A stretch of 64,000 bases of DNA from Salmonella enterica subsp. enterica serovar Choleraesuis (GTDB taxonomy: Bacteria; Pseudomonadota; Gammaproteobacteria; Enterobacterales; Enterobacteriaceae), in contig AP025685.1 in NCBI GenBank assembly GCA_022846635.1, positions 310,001-374,000 of the forward strand, written 5' to 3'. Below the pieces are notes generated by a model. The model had not been told where the DNA came from, searched no databases, and was given only the letters and a program-made list of their open reading frames with translations. Shown in pieces: positions 20,819 through 30,019 of this stretch. The translations under genes and the position numbers were made by a program. The stretch's first letter is position 1. The number at the start of each line of letters is the position of its first letter.

Positions 20819-22327
20819 TCAGGACGCCTTTGACAGCAGTTTGCGTTCCTGAAAATCCTTAATCCAGGTCGCGACCCGCGACTGCTGCTCTGCGTTCAGC
20901 CACATTCCCAGCTTAGTCCTGCGCCAGATAGCATCATCCAGCCGACGCACCCACTCATGCTCAACCAGGTAGCGTAATTCCGCTTCATATAGCTCATGGC
21001 CAAAATGTTCACCGAGATCTTCAATCCGGTTACTTTGGTCGAGAATTTTTTCGCTATTACTACCGTAGGTACGCGCATAATGGCGGGCCAGCGTTTCGGT
21101 AAGGAACGGATAACGCTGCCTTAGCTGACGGGCATAATCATCGCGATCGCCGGTAAAATGGCCGCCGGGCAGCTGCGAGCCTTTGGTCCATGCGCTACCG
21201 ATGTTTGGATACCATGCTGCGAGTTTATCCATCGCGTGTTCGGCCAACTTACGATAAGTCGTCAGCTTGCCGCCAAACACGGAAAGCAGCGGCGCTTTAC
21301 CATCTTCATCGTGAATATCCAGAGTGTAATCGCGGGTGATAGCCTGCGGTGAGTCAGACTCATCGTCACACAGCGGCCGCACGCCAGAATAGGTCCAGGC
21401 AATATCATCGCGGGTAAGCTGTTTTTTGAAGTGTGCGTTATACACCTTCAGCAGGTAGTTGATTTCATTTTCGCTAATCGCCACATTTTGCGGATCGCCG
21501 TTGTACTCCACATCGGTAGTACCGATGATGGAGAACTCGTCCATCCATGGAATAACGAAAACAATACGCTTATCTTCGTTTTGCAGAATATAGGCCTGTG
21601 ACTCGGTATGCACCCGCGGCACCACTATGTGGCTGCCTTTGATCAGGCGGATCCCATAAGGCGATGGGAGGCGCAGACCCTCATCAAAGAAGTGTTTTAC
21701 CCATGGGCCGGTGGCGTTGACCAGGCCGCGGGCCTGCCAGGTATGCGTGACGCCGGTGTCCAGATCTTCTGACTCTACCACCCACAGGCCGTTGACGCGG
21801 CGGGCAGAGGTGACTTTAGTGCGGGTATGAACCTCACCACCTTTTTCGGTAACCATCTGCGCATTGGCCAGAACCAGCCTGGCATCATCTACCCAGCAGT
21901 CAGAATATTCGAAACCGCGCGTTAGCTCTGGTTTCAGAACCGAATTCTCTCCAAAACGCAGGCCAGCTGAGCCCGGCAGACTGGTACGTTTGCCCAGGTG
22001 ATCGTACATAAATAAGCCAATGCGGATCATCCAGGCCGGGCGCAGATGCGGCTGGTGCGGCAGACGAAAACGCATAGGAAAGGCAATATGCGGGGCCATT
22101 TTCAGCAGAACTTCACGCTCCGCCAGCGCCTCGCTGACCAGGCGGAATTCGTAATGTTCCAGATAGCGCAGGCCGCCGTGGATAAGCTTAGAACTGGCCG
22201 ATGAAGTGGCGCAGGCCAGATCGTTGGCTTCGAGTAACACCACAGATAAACCACGCCCGGCTGCATCCGCCGCGATCCCGGCACCGTTGATACCGCCCCC
22301 TATCACTATCAGATCTTTGGTTTCCAT
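20819..22327 (-). CDS. glpD: GlpD, aerobic glycerol-3-phosphate dehydrogenase
   Basis: A 502-residue FAD enzyme at the inner membrane that oxidises glycerol-3-phosphate to dihydroxyacetone phosphate and passes electrons to ubiquinone. The FAD-binding fold starts at once (DLIVIGGGINGAGIAADAAGRG), followed by ATSSASSKLIHGGLRYLE and, later, FGGKLTTYRKLAEHA. The start METKDLIV is chosen by comparison with E. coli GlpD and because a GlpR operator lies just upstream; the frame is open for another 61 codons. Divergent from glpE. Confidence 0.96.
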   Translation of the reverse strand: METKDLIVIGGGINGAGIAADAAGRGLSVVLLEANDLACATSSASSKLIHGGLRYLEHYEFRLVSEALAEREVLLKMAPHIAFPMRFRLPHQPHLRPAWMIRIGLFMYDHLGKRTSLPGSAGLRFGENSVLKPELTRGFEYSDCWVDDARLVLANAQMVTEKGGEVHTRTKVTSARRVNGLWVVESEDLDTGVTHTWQARGLVNATGPWVKHFFDEGLRLPSPYGIRLIKGSHIVVPRVHTESQAYILQNEDKRIVFVIPWMDEFSIIGTTDVEYNGDPQNVAISENEINYLLKVYNAHFKKQLTRDDIAWTYSGVRPLCDDESDSPQAITRDYTLDIHDEDGKAPLLSVFGGKLTTYRKLAEHAMDKLAAWYPNIGSAWTKGSQLPGGHFTGDRDDYARQLRQRYPFLTETLARHYARTYGSNSEKILDQSNRIEDLGEHFGHELYEAELRYLVEHEWVRRLDDAIWRRTKLGMWLNAEQQSRVATWIKDFQERKLLSKAS

Positions 22328-22359
22328 GATGTCCTCTTTTGCTTTCGTTAAAGCGCTAA

Positions 22360-22379
22360 AATGTTCGTTATCGCTCATT
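22360..22379. promoter_or_regulatory. GlpR operator upstream of glpD
   Basis: AATGTTCGTTATCGCTCATT matches the GlpR consensus WATGTTCGWTAWCGAACATW except for one or two positions. A weaker second copy may lie at 22340-22359 (TTTGCTTTCGTTAAAGCGCT). GlpR, encoded nearby, would repress glpD here and glycerol-3-phosphate would relieve it. Confidence 0.75.
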
Positions 22380-22536
22380 CTAGCAATAAAACGCATGTCT
22401 TGTAACAACGGAAAAACAAATTGACGTGATATGCATAACATTATGGCGTTTATATACCGGTAACCGGTAAACTCGGAACGGATAAAAGGTGGGAATTCGT
22501 TCTGCGCCACGGCCCGAAAATTAAATGAGTGAGAAG

Positions 22537-22866
22537 ATGGAAACCTTTGAACGTATAAATGTGAATCAGGCGCATGAGCAGCTGAACCAACATTCAGCGG
22601 TGCTGGTTGATGTTCGCGATCCGCAGAGTTTTGCTATCGGCCACGCGCGTGGGGCATTTCACCTGACCAATGACAGCCTGGTTACCTTTATGGAACAAAC
22701 CGATCCGGATACGCCGGTGTTGGTCATGTGCTATCACGGTAATAGCAGCCAGGGAGCAGCGCAGTATTTGATTCATCAGGGATTCGATCGGGTCTATAGC
22801 ATTGACGGTGGTTTTGAAGCCTGGCTGCGCCAGTACCCGGAGGAAGTGGCCGCCATCGGCGGTTGA
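22537..22866 (+). CDS. glpE: GlpE, thiosulfate sulfurtransferase (rhodanese)
   Basis: A 109-residue single-domain rhodanese moving sulfane sulfur from thiosulfate to cyanide or thiols. The active-site loop CYHGNSSQ carries the catalytic cysteine at about residue 66. The rhodanese signatures [16 protein letters not shown] and GGFEAW flank it. E. coli GlpE has 108 residues. An in-frame ATG four codons upstream is possible, but the start used aligns with the family. The link to glycerol metabolism is operon membership only. Confidence 0.94.
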   Translation: METFERINVNQAHEQLNQHSAVLVDVRDPQSFAIGHARGAFHLTNDSLVTFMEQTDPDTPVLVMCYHGNSSQGAAQYLIHQGFDRVYSIDGGFEAWLRQYPEEVAAIGG

Positions 22867-22871
22867 CGCAT

Positions 22872-22904
22872 TAAAGCCTGGACAACATTAATCCGGGCTT
22901 TTTT
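22872..22904 (+). terminator. Possible terminator between glpE and glpG
   Basis: AAAGCCTGG / CCGGGCTTT stem with a 13-base loop followed by TTTT. It lies just after glpE within a 186-base gap before glpG. If functional it would reduce glpE-to-glpG read-through, so glpGR may also have its own promoter. Confidence 0.6.
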
Positions 22905-23052
22905 CCCGCAGGCTGTCGATCGTTCCTGGTTTGTTTCCGGTCAACAGGTTTGGTGTACTCATTGGATGCGTTCCTATAACGCCTTCGTGCATCTCAAAAT
23001 CCATTGAGTATATACTGGCTTCTTTTTACAGGAATTTTCCGGCGAACACCTT

Positions 23053-23883
23053 ATGTTGATGATTACCTCTCTTGCCAATCCTCGTATGGCGCAGGCGTTT
23101 GTCGATTACATGGCGACTCAGGGCGTCGTGCTTACCCTTCAGCATCATCAGACGACCGATATCTGGCTAGCCGATGAATCGCAGCTCCCTTTGGTGGAGC
23201 GTGAACTCGAGGCTTTTCTCGCCAATCCTAATGATTCGCGCTACCTCTCCGCCAGCTGGAAAACGGGTCAACTCAATAGCGGCTTGCGCTATCAGCGCTA
23301 TCCATTTCGCAAGGCTATCGCTGAACGCGCCGGGCCTCTGACTCTGGCTGGGCTTGCTGTTAACATCCTTATCTTTATTCTGATGCAATCGCTGGGCGAT
23401 CAGCCGGTCATGATTTGGCTGGCATGGCCATGGGCAGGCGAGCTACGTTTTGAAGCATGGCGCTATGTGACACACGCACTGATGCACTTTTCAGTACTGC
23501 ATTTACTGTTTAACCTCATTTGGTGGTGGTATTTGGGCGGTGCGGTAGAAAAACGGCTGGGAACCGGCAAACTATTTACCATCTTTTTGGTGGCGGCGCT
23601 GGTAGGCGGCTTTATTCAGAACGCTTTTAGCGGCCCGTGGTTTGGCGGTTTGTCCGGTGTGGTATACGCCCTGATAGGTTATGTCTGGCTGATGGGTGAA
23701 CGCGCGCCAGACAGCGGATTGTATCTGCAGCGTGGAGTCTTTATCTTCGCGCTATTGTGGCTGGTAGTGGGATGGTTCGATAACCAGTTTATTTCAATTG
23801 CTAATGCCAGCCATGTCAGCGGATTGCTGATTGGCCTTGGAATGGCCGCGGTTGATCTTTTCAATGCTCGAAAACGAGCATAA
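23053..23883 (+). CDS. glpG: GlpG, rhomboid intramembrane serine protease
   Basis: A 276-residue rhomboid, the same length as E. coli GlpG. A cytosolic N-terminal domain (to about residue 90) is followed by six membrane helices. The catalytic dyad is Ser201 in [10 protein letters not shown] and His254 in NASHVSGL; the [14 protein letters not shown] segment forms the conserved L1/helix 2 region. It cleaves helices within the inner membrane. glpR follows after 28 bases. Confidence 0.97.
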   Translation: MLMITSLANPRMAQAFVDYMATQGVVLTLQHHQTTDIWLADESQLPLVERELEAFLANPNDSRYLSASWKTGQLNSGLRYQRYPFRKAIAERAGPLTLAGLAVNILIFILMQSLGDQPVMIWLAWPWAGELRFEAWRYVTHALMHFSVLHLLFNLIWWWYLGGAVEKRLGTGKLFTIFLVAALVGGFIQNAFSGPWFGGLSGVVYALIGYVWLMGERAPDSGLYLQRGVFIFALLWLVVGWFDNQFISIANASHVSGLLIGLGMAAVDLFNARKRA

Positions 23884-23911
23884 AAACGATATTCAGTTCA
23901 GGAGTGGAAAC

Positions 23912-24691
23912 GTGAAGCAAACTCAGCGGCATGATGCCATTGTCGAACGTGTTAAGAAACAGGGGTACGTCAGTACCGAGGAGCTGGTTGAGCAGTTCTC
24001 TGTAAGCCCGCAGACCATTCGTCGCGATCTTAACGAACTTGCTGAACAGAACGTGATAATGCGCCACCACGGCGGTGCGGCGCTGCCATCCAGCTCGGTG
24101 AACTCTTCCTGGCAAGATCGTAAGGCAACCCTGGCGGCAGAAAAGGCCGGAATTGCCCAGCGCGTTGCCAGCGAAATTCCGGATGGCGCTACTCTGTTTA
24201 TTGATATCGGAACTACGCCAGAAGCGGTTGCTCACGCGCTGCTAAATCATAATAACCTGCGGATAGTGACCAATAACCTGAATGTCGCAACCACGTTGAT
24301 GGCGAAGGAAGACTTCCGGATTATTTTGGCCGGTGGAGAACTGCGCAGCCGCGATGGTGGAATTATCGGCGAGGCAACCCTGGATTTTATCTCTCAGTTC
24401 CGCTTGGATTACGGCATTCTGGGGATCAGCGGCATCGATGGTGATGGTTCGCTGCTGGAGTTTGACTATCACGAAGTACGCACCAAGCGGGCGATTATTG
24501 ATAACTCCCGTCACGTAATGCTGGTAGTCGATCACTCTAAGTTTGGCCGTAATGCGATGGTTAATCTGGGTAGCATCAGCCTGGTGGACACGGTATACAC
24601 CGATGAACTGCCACCGGCAGGCGTCCTGGAAGTGATTAACGAGAATCGGGTTAAGCTCGAGTTATGCCGCCCGATTACCGGCGAAATGTAA
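23912..24691 (+). CDS. glpR: GlpR, DeoR-family repressor of the glp regulon
   Basis: A 259-residue DeoR-type repressor. The N-terminal helix-turn-helix is YVSTEELVEQFSVSPQTIRRDLNEL, followed by the sugar-phosphate-sensing domain (DIGTTPEAVA, RDGGIIGEATLDFI). The GTG start at 23912 follows CAGGAG and gives the conserved KQTQRHD N terminus. The C-terminal tail is about seven residues longer than in E. coli, where the product can be broken by a frameshift in K-12 strains; here the frame is intact. It binds the operator found before glpD. Confidence 0.95.
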   Translation: MKQTQRHDAIVERVKKQGYVSTEELVEQFSVSPQTIRRDLNELAEQNVIMRHHGGAALPSSSVNSSWQDRKATLAAEKAGIAQRVASEIPDGATLFIDIGTTPEAVAHALLNHNNLRIVTNNLNVATTLMAKEDFRIILAGGELRSRDGGIIGEATLDFISQFRLDYGILGISGIDGDGSLLEFDYHEVRTKRAIIDNSRHVMLVVDHSKFGRNAMVNLGSISLVDTVYTDELPPAGVLEVINENRVKLELCRPITGEM

Positions 24692-24976
24692 GCCTGCGTC
24701 AGCCTATTCAAAACACTGTATATTCCGGGGTGAAGCACTAGCCATAACCCTCAAACCTTGTCAGGCTGGTGCTGTAGCACCGGCCATTCCTCTGCCGGGG
24801 GCGATGGAACGCCTTTTCGCACGTTTTCTACGGCGCATTGCGCTAATTCAGCCTAACTTTAACCTCTAAGGGTTTTTATTACCGCCTGCGCAAATTCAGG
24901 CGCAGGCAGGTTGCGCCCTGCGCACCATTGCGCCTTGTGACAGATGGATTTCACTCACTTACAGGATTGCACCGTG
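24692..24976. other. glpR-malP intergenic region, malT absent
   Basis: In E. coli this interval holds rtcA, rtcB, rtcR and the divergently transcribed malT. Here only 285 bases remain. Two hairpins are visible: GGCTGGTGCT-gt-AGCACCGGCC (24764-24785) and GCCTGCGC-aaattcag-GCGCAGGC (24884-24907). Neither has a T tract. I found no MalT box (GGGGAKGAGG) on either strand; the nearest is a poor GGGGGCGATGG at 24797. Confidence 0.7.
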
Positions 24977-27382
24977 ATGCCTCAGCCGACATTTGATTCC
25001 CAACAGTTTATTAATGCCCTGACTCGTCAATGGCAGCATTTTGGCCTCGATAGCGCCCAGAATATGACCTCTCACCAATGGTGGCAGGCGGTCAGCGGTG
25101 CACTGGCAGAGCTGCTGGCGACACTTCCTTCTCCTCAGGCCGCCGAAGGGCAGCGCCGGGTAAACTATATCTCAATGGAATTTCTTACCGGTCGGCTGAC
25201 GGGTAATAACCTGATGAATCTCGGCTGGTATGAGCCGGTAAATAAAGTGCTGACCGAACAGGGGGTCAATCTGAGTGACCTGCTGGAGCAGGAAACCGAT
25301 CCTGCTTTGGGCAATGGCGGGCTGGGGCGTCTCGCCGCCTGCTATCTGGATGCTATGGCTACGGTCGGGCAGGCGGCTATAGGCTATGGACTTAACTATC
25401 AGTACGGGTTATTCCGCCAGTATTTTGAAGATGGTCGTCAGCGGGAGAATCCTGATGACTGGCAGCGCGAGCGTTATCCATGGTTCCGCCATAACGAAGC
25501 GCAGAATGTTCGGGTAGGTCTGGGCGGTAAAGTAATTACTGAAGGTAAACAGGCGCGCTGGGAGCCGGACTTTTTCTTTACCGGCGAGGCCTGGGATTTA
25601 CCGGTGGTGGGTTATAACAACCAGGTGGTTCAGCCTTTGCGTTTATGGCAGGCCCGTCATGAACATCCTTTTGATCTTGAGCGTTTTAATGACGGAGAGT
25701 TCCTTAAGGCTGAAAGCCAGGGTATTGAAGCTGAAAAACTGACTAAAGTTTTGTATCCCAACGACAACCACCAGGCCGGGAAAAAGCTGCGTCTGGCTCA
25801 GCAATATTTTCAATGTGCCTGTTCGGTGGCCGATATTCTGCGACGTCATCATGAGGCAGGCCGCAAAATTGCCGAACTGCCGGATTACGAAACTATTCAG
25901 CTTAATGACACTCATCCCACGATTGCGATAGCCGAAATGATGCGGATATTGCTTGATGAGCATCAGCTGGAGTGGCAGGCCGCATGGGCGATTGTCAGCC
26001 GGACGTTTGCTTATACTAACCATACGTTGATGCCTGAGGCTCTGGAACGCTGGAGTGAGCGGCTGTTACGGTCTCTGCTGCCGCGCCATTTACAGATTAT
26101 CAAGACCATTAACAGTGAATTCAAAAAGCTGGTTGCCCAAAAATGGCCAGGTGATAAAGCGGTCTGGGAGAAGCTGGCGGTGGTACACGGCGGTGAGGTC
26201 AGAATGGCGAACCTGTGCGTGGTGAGCTGTTATGCCGTCAATGGCGTTGCGGCGCTACATACCCAGTTGATTAAACGCGACCTGTTCCCTGAATACTTCC
26301 AGCTATGGCCAGAAAAATTCCATAACGTGACCAACGGTATTACCCCACGCCGCTGGATTGCCCAGTGCAATCCAGCCCTGAGTTCGCTTATCGATAAGAC
26401 TCTAAAAAAACCGTGGCTTGGTGACCTGGAAAAGTTGCGCGAATTAGAAAAACAGGCGGATAAACCGGCCTTCCGTAAAGCTTATCGGGAGATTAAAGCC
26501 CGCAATAAGCAGCGGCTGGCAGAATATGTAAAACAGCGCACCGGTCTTGTCATTAACCCTGAAGCACTGTTTGACGTGCAGATAAAGCGTCTGCATGAAT
26601 ACAAACGCCAGCATCTTAATTTGCTTCATATTCTGGCGCTGTATCACCAGCGATTGGCAGATCCGAAGGCCGACCGTGTGCCGCGAGTATTCCTGTTTGG
26701 CGCTAAAGCGGCGCCGGGCTATGTGCTGGCAAAAAACATTATTCACGCAATTAATAAGGTTGCTGAAGTCATCAATAATGACTCGCGCCTTGGTGACAGC
26801 CTTAAAGTGGTATTCCTGCCGGATTACAACGTGTCGGTTGCCGAGATGATTATTCCCGCCGCCGACTTGTCGGAACAAATTTCTACCGCCGGGAAAGAGG
26901 CTTCCGGTACTGGGAATATGAAGCTGGCTCTAAACGGTGCGCTGACTATCGGCACTCTGGATGGTGCTAACGTTGAAATTGCCGAACAGGTTGGTGCGGA
27001 GAATATCTTTATTTTTGGTCACACCGTAGAGCAGGTGCAATCTCTTCTGGAAACCGGGTATCACCCTAAAGCCTGGCGTAAAGAAGATAAGCTGCTGGAT
27101 GCGATTCTCAAGGAGCTTGAGAGCGGCAAATACAGCGGTGGAGATAAAAAAACGTTTGCGCCGCTGCTGGATAGCCTGGGCAAAGGCGGCGATCCGTACC
27201 TGGTGCTGGCGGATTTTCGCGCCTATCTGGAAGCTCAGGAGCAAGTGGAGGAGTTGTATCGATCCCCTGAAGACTGGACTCGTGCCGCAATTTTGAATAC
27301 TGCTCGTTGCGGCATGTTTAGCGCCGATCGTTCGATTAAGGATTACCAACAGCGTATCTGGCAGGCGAAAAGAAAGGGATAA
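24977..27382 (+). CDS. malP: MalP, maltodextrin phosphorylase
   Basis: An 801-residue PLP-dependent GT35 phosphorylase that releases glucose-1-phosphate from maltodextrins in the cytosol. The PLP lysine is in [41 protein letters not shown] and the [10 protein letters not shown] segment mark the MalP rather than the GlgP branch. The ATG at 24977 aligns with the E. coli start (MxQPxF); upstream in-frame codons are open from 24944. malQ follows after two bases. Confidence 0.95.
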   Translation: MPQPTFDSQQFINALTRQWQHFGLDSAQNMTSHQWWQAVSGALAELLATLPSPQAAEGQRRVNYISMEFLTGRLTGNNLMNLGWYEPVNKVLTEQGVNLSDLLEQETDPALGNGGLGRLAACYLDAMATVGQAAIGYGLNYQYGLFRQYFEDGRQRENPDDWQRERYPWFRHNEAQNVRVGLGGKVITEGKQARWEPDFFFTGEAWDLPVVGYNNQVVQPLRLWQARHEHPFDLERFNDGEFLKAESQGIEAEKLTKVLYPNDNHQAGKKLRLAQQYFQCACSVADILRRHHEAGRKIAELPDYETIQLNDTHPTIAIAEMMRILLDEHQLEWQAAWAIVSRTFAYTNHTLMPEALERWSERLLRSLLPRHLQIIKTINSEFKKLVAQKWPGDKAVWEKLAVVHGGEVRMANLCVVSCYAVNGVAALHTQLIKRDLFPEYFQLWPEKFHNVTNGITPRRWIAQCNPALSSLIDKTLKKPWLGDLEKLRELEKQADKPAFRKAYREIKARNKQRLAEYVKQRTGLVINPEALFDVQIKRLHEYKRQHLNLLHILALYHQRLADPKADRVPRVFLFGAKAAPGYVLAKNIIHAINKVAEVINNDSRLGDSLKVVFLPDYNVSVAEMIIPAADLSEQISTAGKEASGTGNMKLALNGALTIGTLDGANVEIAEQVGAENIFIFGHTVEQVQSLLETGYHPKAWRKEDKLLDAILKELESGKYSGGDKKTFAPLLDSLGKGGDPYLVLADFRAYLEAQEQVEELYRSPEDWTRAAILNTARCGMFSADRSIKDYQQRIWQAKRKG

Positions 27383-27384
27383 AA

Positions 27385-29457
27385 ATGGATAGACAGGCTC
27401 TGGAGCACGCTGCCTTTACTGCCGGGATAGCAACCAGCTACATCGATATGCGGGGCGAAGTTCGTGCAATAGGTGAAGACACATTACTAAGCTTACTGGC
27501 CGCAATGAACATTGTGGACAAAAGCAATAATGAATATGTACCGCTACCCGTGGTGATGGTTGGTCGTATCGGGGAGATTATTGAATTACCTGTTACGGGG
27601 CATGGTGATTATCATTGGGAGCTGTTGCGCGAAGATGGTCGCCGCCATTCTGGTCAAGTGGCCGGTAACACCCGGCTTCGTCTTCCCCGGCTGGATGCCG
27701 GTTATCACCAGCTTACGCTTTCTCAGGATGATACCGAATGGCAGTGTCAGGTTATTGTAGCCCCCAAACGCTGCTATCAGCCTTCGGAGCTGGATGCCGG
27801 GCGGCGGCTGTGGGGCGCCTGTGTTCAGCTTTATACCCTGCGTTCAGATAACAACTGGGGAATTGGCGACTTTAGCGATTTACGCACCATGTTGCGTGAA
27901 GTGGGGCTGCGTGGCGGCGATTTTGTCGGCGTTAACCCATTGCATTCGCTCTATCCCGCTCGTCCAGATTTTGCCAGCCCTTATAGCCCTTCATCCCGTT
28001 TGTGGCTTAATCCGCTGTATATAGACGTTAGTGCAATTGAAGATTTTGCCGCCAGCGCAGAGGCGCAATCGTGGTGGAATAAATCTGCGACCCGTAAGGC
28101 CGTGGAGACGGCCCGTAGCGGTGAATGGGTGGACTATCCGCTGGTTACACGGCTTAAACTTCACGGTTTGCGCCTGGCATGGCAGCAGTTTAATACCCGG
28201 GCGGGTGACGATAGCCAGGCTATGGAATTTGATACGTTTATTCTCCGGCGTGGAGATAGCCTGTATTGGCAGGCGGCTTATGATGCGCTATGCCAGTATC
28301 AGAGTGCCGATCTGCCTGAATCTGAAGGCTGGGGCGACTGGCCGGGGGAATATCAGGATATACACAGCTCCCAGGTCGCCATTTTCTGTCGTGAGAATGG
28401 TATGGAAATCCGCTTTTGGCAGTGGCTACAGTGGCAGGCTTCCCGCCAGCTGGAGGCATGTCAGGAAGTGACCGAACAGGGCGGAATGGCTATCGGTCTG
28501 TACCGGGATTTGGCCGTTGGCGTTTCCAGTGGAGGAGCCGATACCTGGTATGATCGTAAACTGTATTGTCTCGATGCCTCAGTAGGTGCGCCGCCAGATG
28601 CGCTTGGTCCACAGGGGCAAAACTGGAACCTGCCGCCGCTCGATCCGCAAACGCTTCGCGCCCGGGCTTATCAGCCATTTATTCAACTGATTCGGGCTAA
28701 CATGGCCTGTTGCGGTGCGCTGCGTATCGATCACGTTATGTCGCTGCTGCGGCTCTGGTGGATCCCGCGCGGTAAGGGAGCGGATGCCGGAGCGTATGTT
28801 CACTATCCTGTGGACGATCTGCTGGCTATCCTTGCACTTGAGAGTCAGCGCCATCGTTGTCTGGTGATCGGTGAAGATCTCGGTACTGTGCCTGAAGAGA
28901 TTATCGACAAGCTGCGATCCAGCGGAGTTTATTCATACAAAGTGCTCTATTTTGAACGAACCCGCAGCGGGGCATTTCGCGCCCCCGGGCAGTGGCCTGC
29001 TCAGGCTATCGGCGTAACCTCCACACACGACCTGCCTACATTACGTGGTTACTGGCAGGGGGGAGATCTGGCTTTAGGTAAAGAACTGGGAATATACCCG
29101 GATCAACCGGTGCTGGATGCTCTCTACCGGGAGCGTAGCCAGGCGCGTCAGGCGTTGCTGGATAATTTGCATCGCTATGGTTGCCTGGCGAAGAAAACGG
29201 GCCATCTTGCCAGTCGTATGGCGATGTCGCCAGCCTTAAGCCGCGGTATGCAGCGTTATGTTGCGCTAAGCGCGAGCCGATTACTGGGCCTGCAGCCTGA
29301 AGATTGGTTAGGTATGTCGACCCCAGTAAATGTGCCGGGTACCAGTAATGAATATCCAAACTGGCGGCGGAAGTTAACCCGCTCGCTGGAAGAAATGTTT
29401 GCCGATGCTGAAATCAACCGTTTGCTAAAAGATCTGACCCGATATCGGCACAAGTAG
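27385..29457 (+). CDS. malQ: MalQ, 4-alpha-glucanotransferase (amylomaltase)
   Basis: A 690-residue GH77 enzyme that moves maltosyl and longer units between maltodextrins and releases glucose, feeding MalP with longer substrates. Catalytic segments are ALRIDHVMSLLRLWW (nucleophile Asp), VIGEDLGTVP (acid/base Glu) and TSTHDLPTLRGYW (third Asp). E. coli MalQ has 694 residues. It forms malPQ with the preceding gene. Confidence 0.96.
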   Translation: MDRQALEHAAFTAGIATSYIDMRGEVRAIGEDTLLSLLAAMNIVDKSNNEYVPLPVVMVGRIGEIIELPVTGHGDYHWELLREDGRRHSGQVAGNTRLRLPRLDAGYHQLTLSQDDTEWQCQVIVAPKRCYQPSELDAGRRLWGACVQLYTLRSDNNWGIGDFSDLRTMLREVGLRGGDFVGVNPLHSLYPARPDFASPYSPSSRLWLNPLYIDVSAIEDFAASAEAQSWWNKSATRKAVETARSGEWVDYPLVTRLKLHGLRLAWQQFNTRAGDDSQAMEFDTFILRRGDSLYWQAAYDALCQYQSADLPESEGWGDWPGEYQDIHSSQVAIFCRENGMEIRFWQWLQWQASRQLEACQEVTEQGGMAIGLYRDLAVGVSSGGADTWYDRKLYCLDASVGAPPDALGPQGQNWNLPPLDPQTLRARAYQPFIQLIRANMACCGALRIDHVMSLLRLWWIPRGKGADAGAYVHYPVDDLLAILALESQRHRCLVIGEDLGTVPEEIIDKLRSSGVYSYKVLYFERTRSGAFRAPGQWPAQAIGVTSTHDLPTLRGYWQGGDLALGKELGIYPDQPVLDALYRERSQARQALLDNLHRYGCLAKKTGHLASRMAMSPALSRGMQRYVALSASRLLGLQPEDWLGMSTPVNVPGTSNEYPNWRRKLTRSLEEMFADAEINRLLKDLTRYRHK

Positions 29458-29734
29458 CGCCCGATAATATCTGCACACGCGCCTTTCTTATGGGTTATCG
29501 GTAGAGGCCGATAACCCTCGCGGCATGAATAATCTCCCTGCTGATTCTTTTCTGGAGACGCTTTCACAATTCTGCTGCCGTTTTCCGCTCTCATTTTGCT
29601 TATTGCTACTCTGGCGCTACGCCGGGGAGCCGCTTTATTTCGGGTATCCGGCGTATCTCGTTGACAATCGTTGTTGATATTTAATCTGTTGACGTTTGTC
29701 AACATGTGGCGTATGGTCGAATTGTCGGAGGTTA
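29458..29734. other. malQ-downstream intergenic region with inverted repeats
   Basis: About 277 bases without a gene. GGGTTATCGG-tagag-CCGATAACCC (29489-29514) is a strong hairpin that may end malQ, though it lacks a T tract. TACGCCGG (29618-29625) and CCGGCGTA (29648-29655) are perfect 8-base inverted arms. The promoter of the following two-gene module begins near 29687. Confidence 0.65.
29687..29717 (+). promoter_or_regulatory. Promoter and palindromic operator of the two-gene module
   Basis: TTGACG (29689-29694) and TATGGT (29712-29717) are separated by exactly 17 bases. The palindrome TGTTGAC-gttt-GTCAACA (29687-29704) covers the -35 box. A related half site, GTTGAC, occurs at 29660. A protein bound at the palindrome would exclude RNA polymerase; the HTH protein encoded by the second gene is the obvious candidate (inference). 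Confidence 0.7.
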
Positions 29735-29971
29735 ATGACGAATCATCCGAATAAGCACATTCAGGCTGCAATTACGTATGCTCTGGAGCATGGCTGGGTA
29801 TGGGTTAATGCCGGGAAGTCAGCCCACTGTTTCTGTAAATTACGCTGCGGCAATCCCGATGTACTCCATCGGGAACACCATATGAGCATTTGGTCTACGC
29901 CTCGCAACCCGGAGGTGCATGCCTGGCAAATCAGGAGGAAGGTAGACGGCTGTATCCGATGCTCGGGATAA
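29735..29971 (+). CDS. Small HicA-like protein, possible toxin of a two-gene module
   Basis: 78 residues from an ATG preceded by TCGGAGG. It contains an alpha-helical start (AAITYALEHGWVWVNAGKSAH), a middle with three cysteines, and a conserved-looking end SIWSTPRNPEVHAWQIRRKVDGC. The layout of helix, strands, and terminal basic helix resembles HicA-type dsRNA-binding toxins. I recall similar SIWSTP..HA..IRR.VD.C proteins in other bacteria, but cannot search. The catalytic role is not established. It stands where K-12 carries gntT, ahead of an HTH protein gene and behind a palindromic operator. Confidence 0.55.
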   Translation: MTNHPNKHIQAAITYALEHGWVWVNAGKSAHCFCKLRCGNPDVLHREHHMSIWSTPRNPEVHAWQIRRKVDGCIRCSG

Positions 29972-29979
29972 GGATAACC

Positions 29980-30002
29980 CGGCGGCGTAAGCCGCCTTTT
30001 AG
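29980..30002 (+). terminator. Hairpin between the two module genes
   Basis: GGCGGC-gtaa-GCCGCC followed by TTTTAG lies in the 48-base gap between the two genes. It could act as a partial terminator, lowering expression of the second gene relative to the first, or as an mRNA-stabilising stem. Confidence 0.55.
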
Positions 30003-30019
30003 ACTCAGCGAGGCGTATT

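Noticed and set aside
22425..22450. CRP site in the glpD-glpE region
   Set aside because: GTGATATGCATAAC matches only part of the TGTGA-N6-TCACA consensus, so I do not call it.
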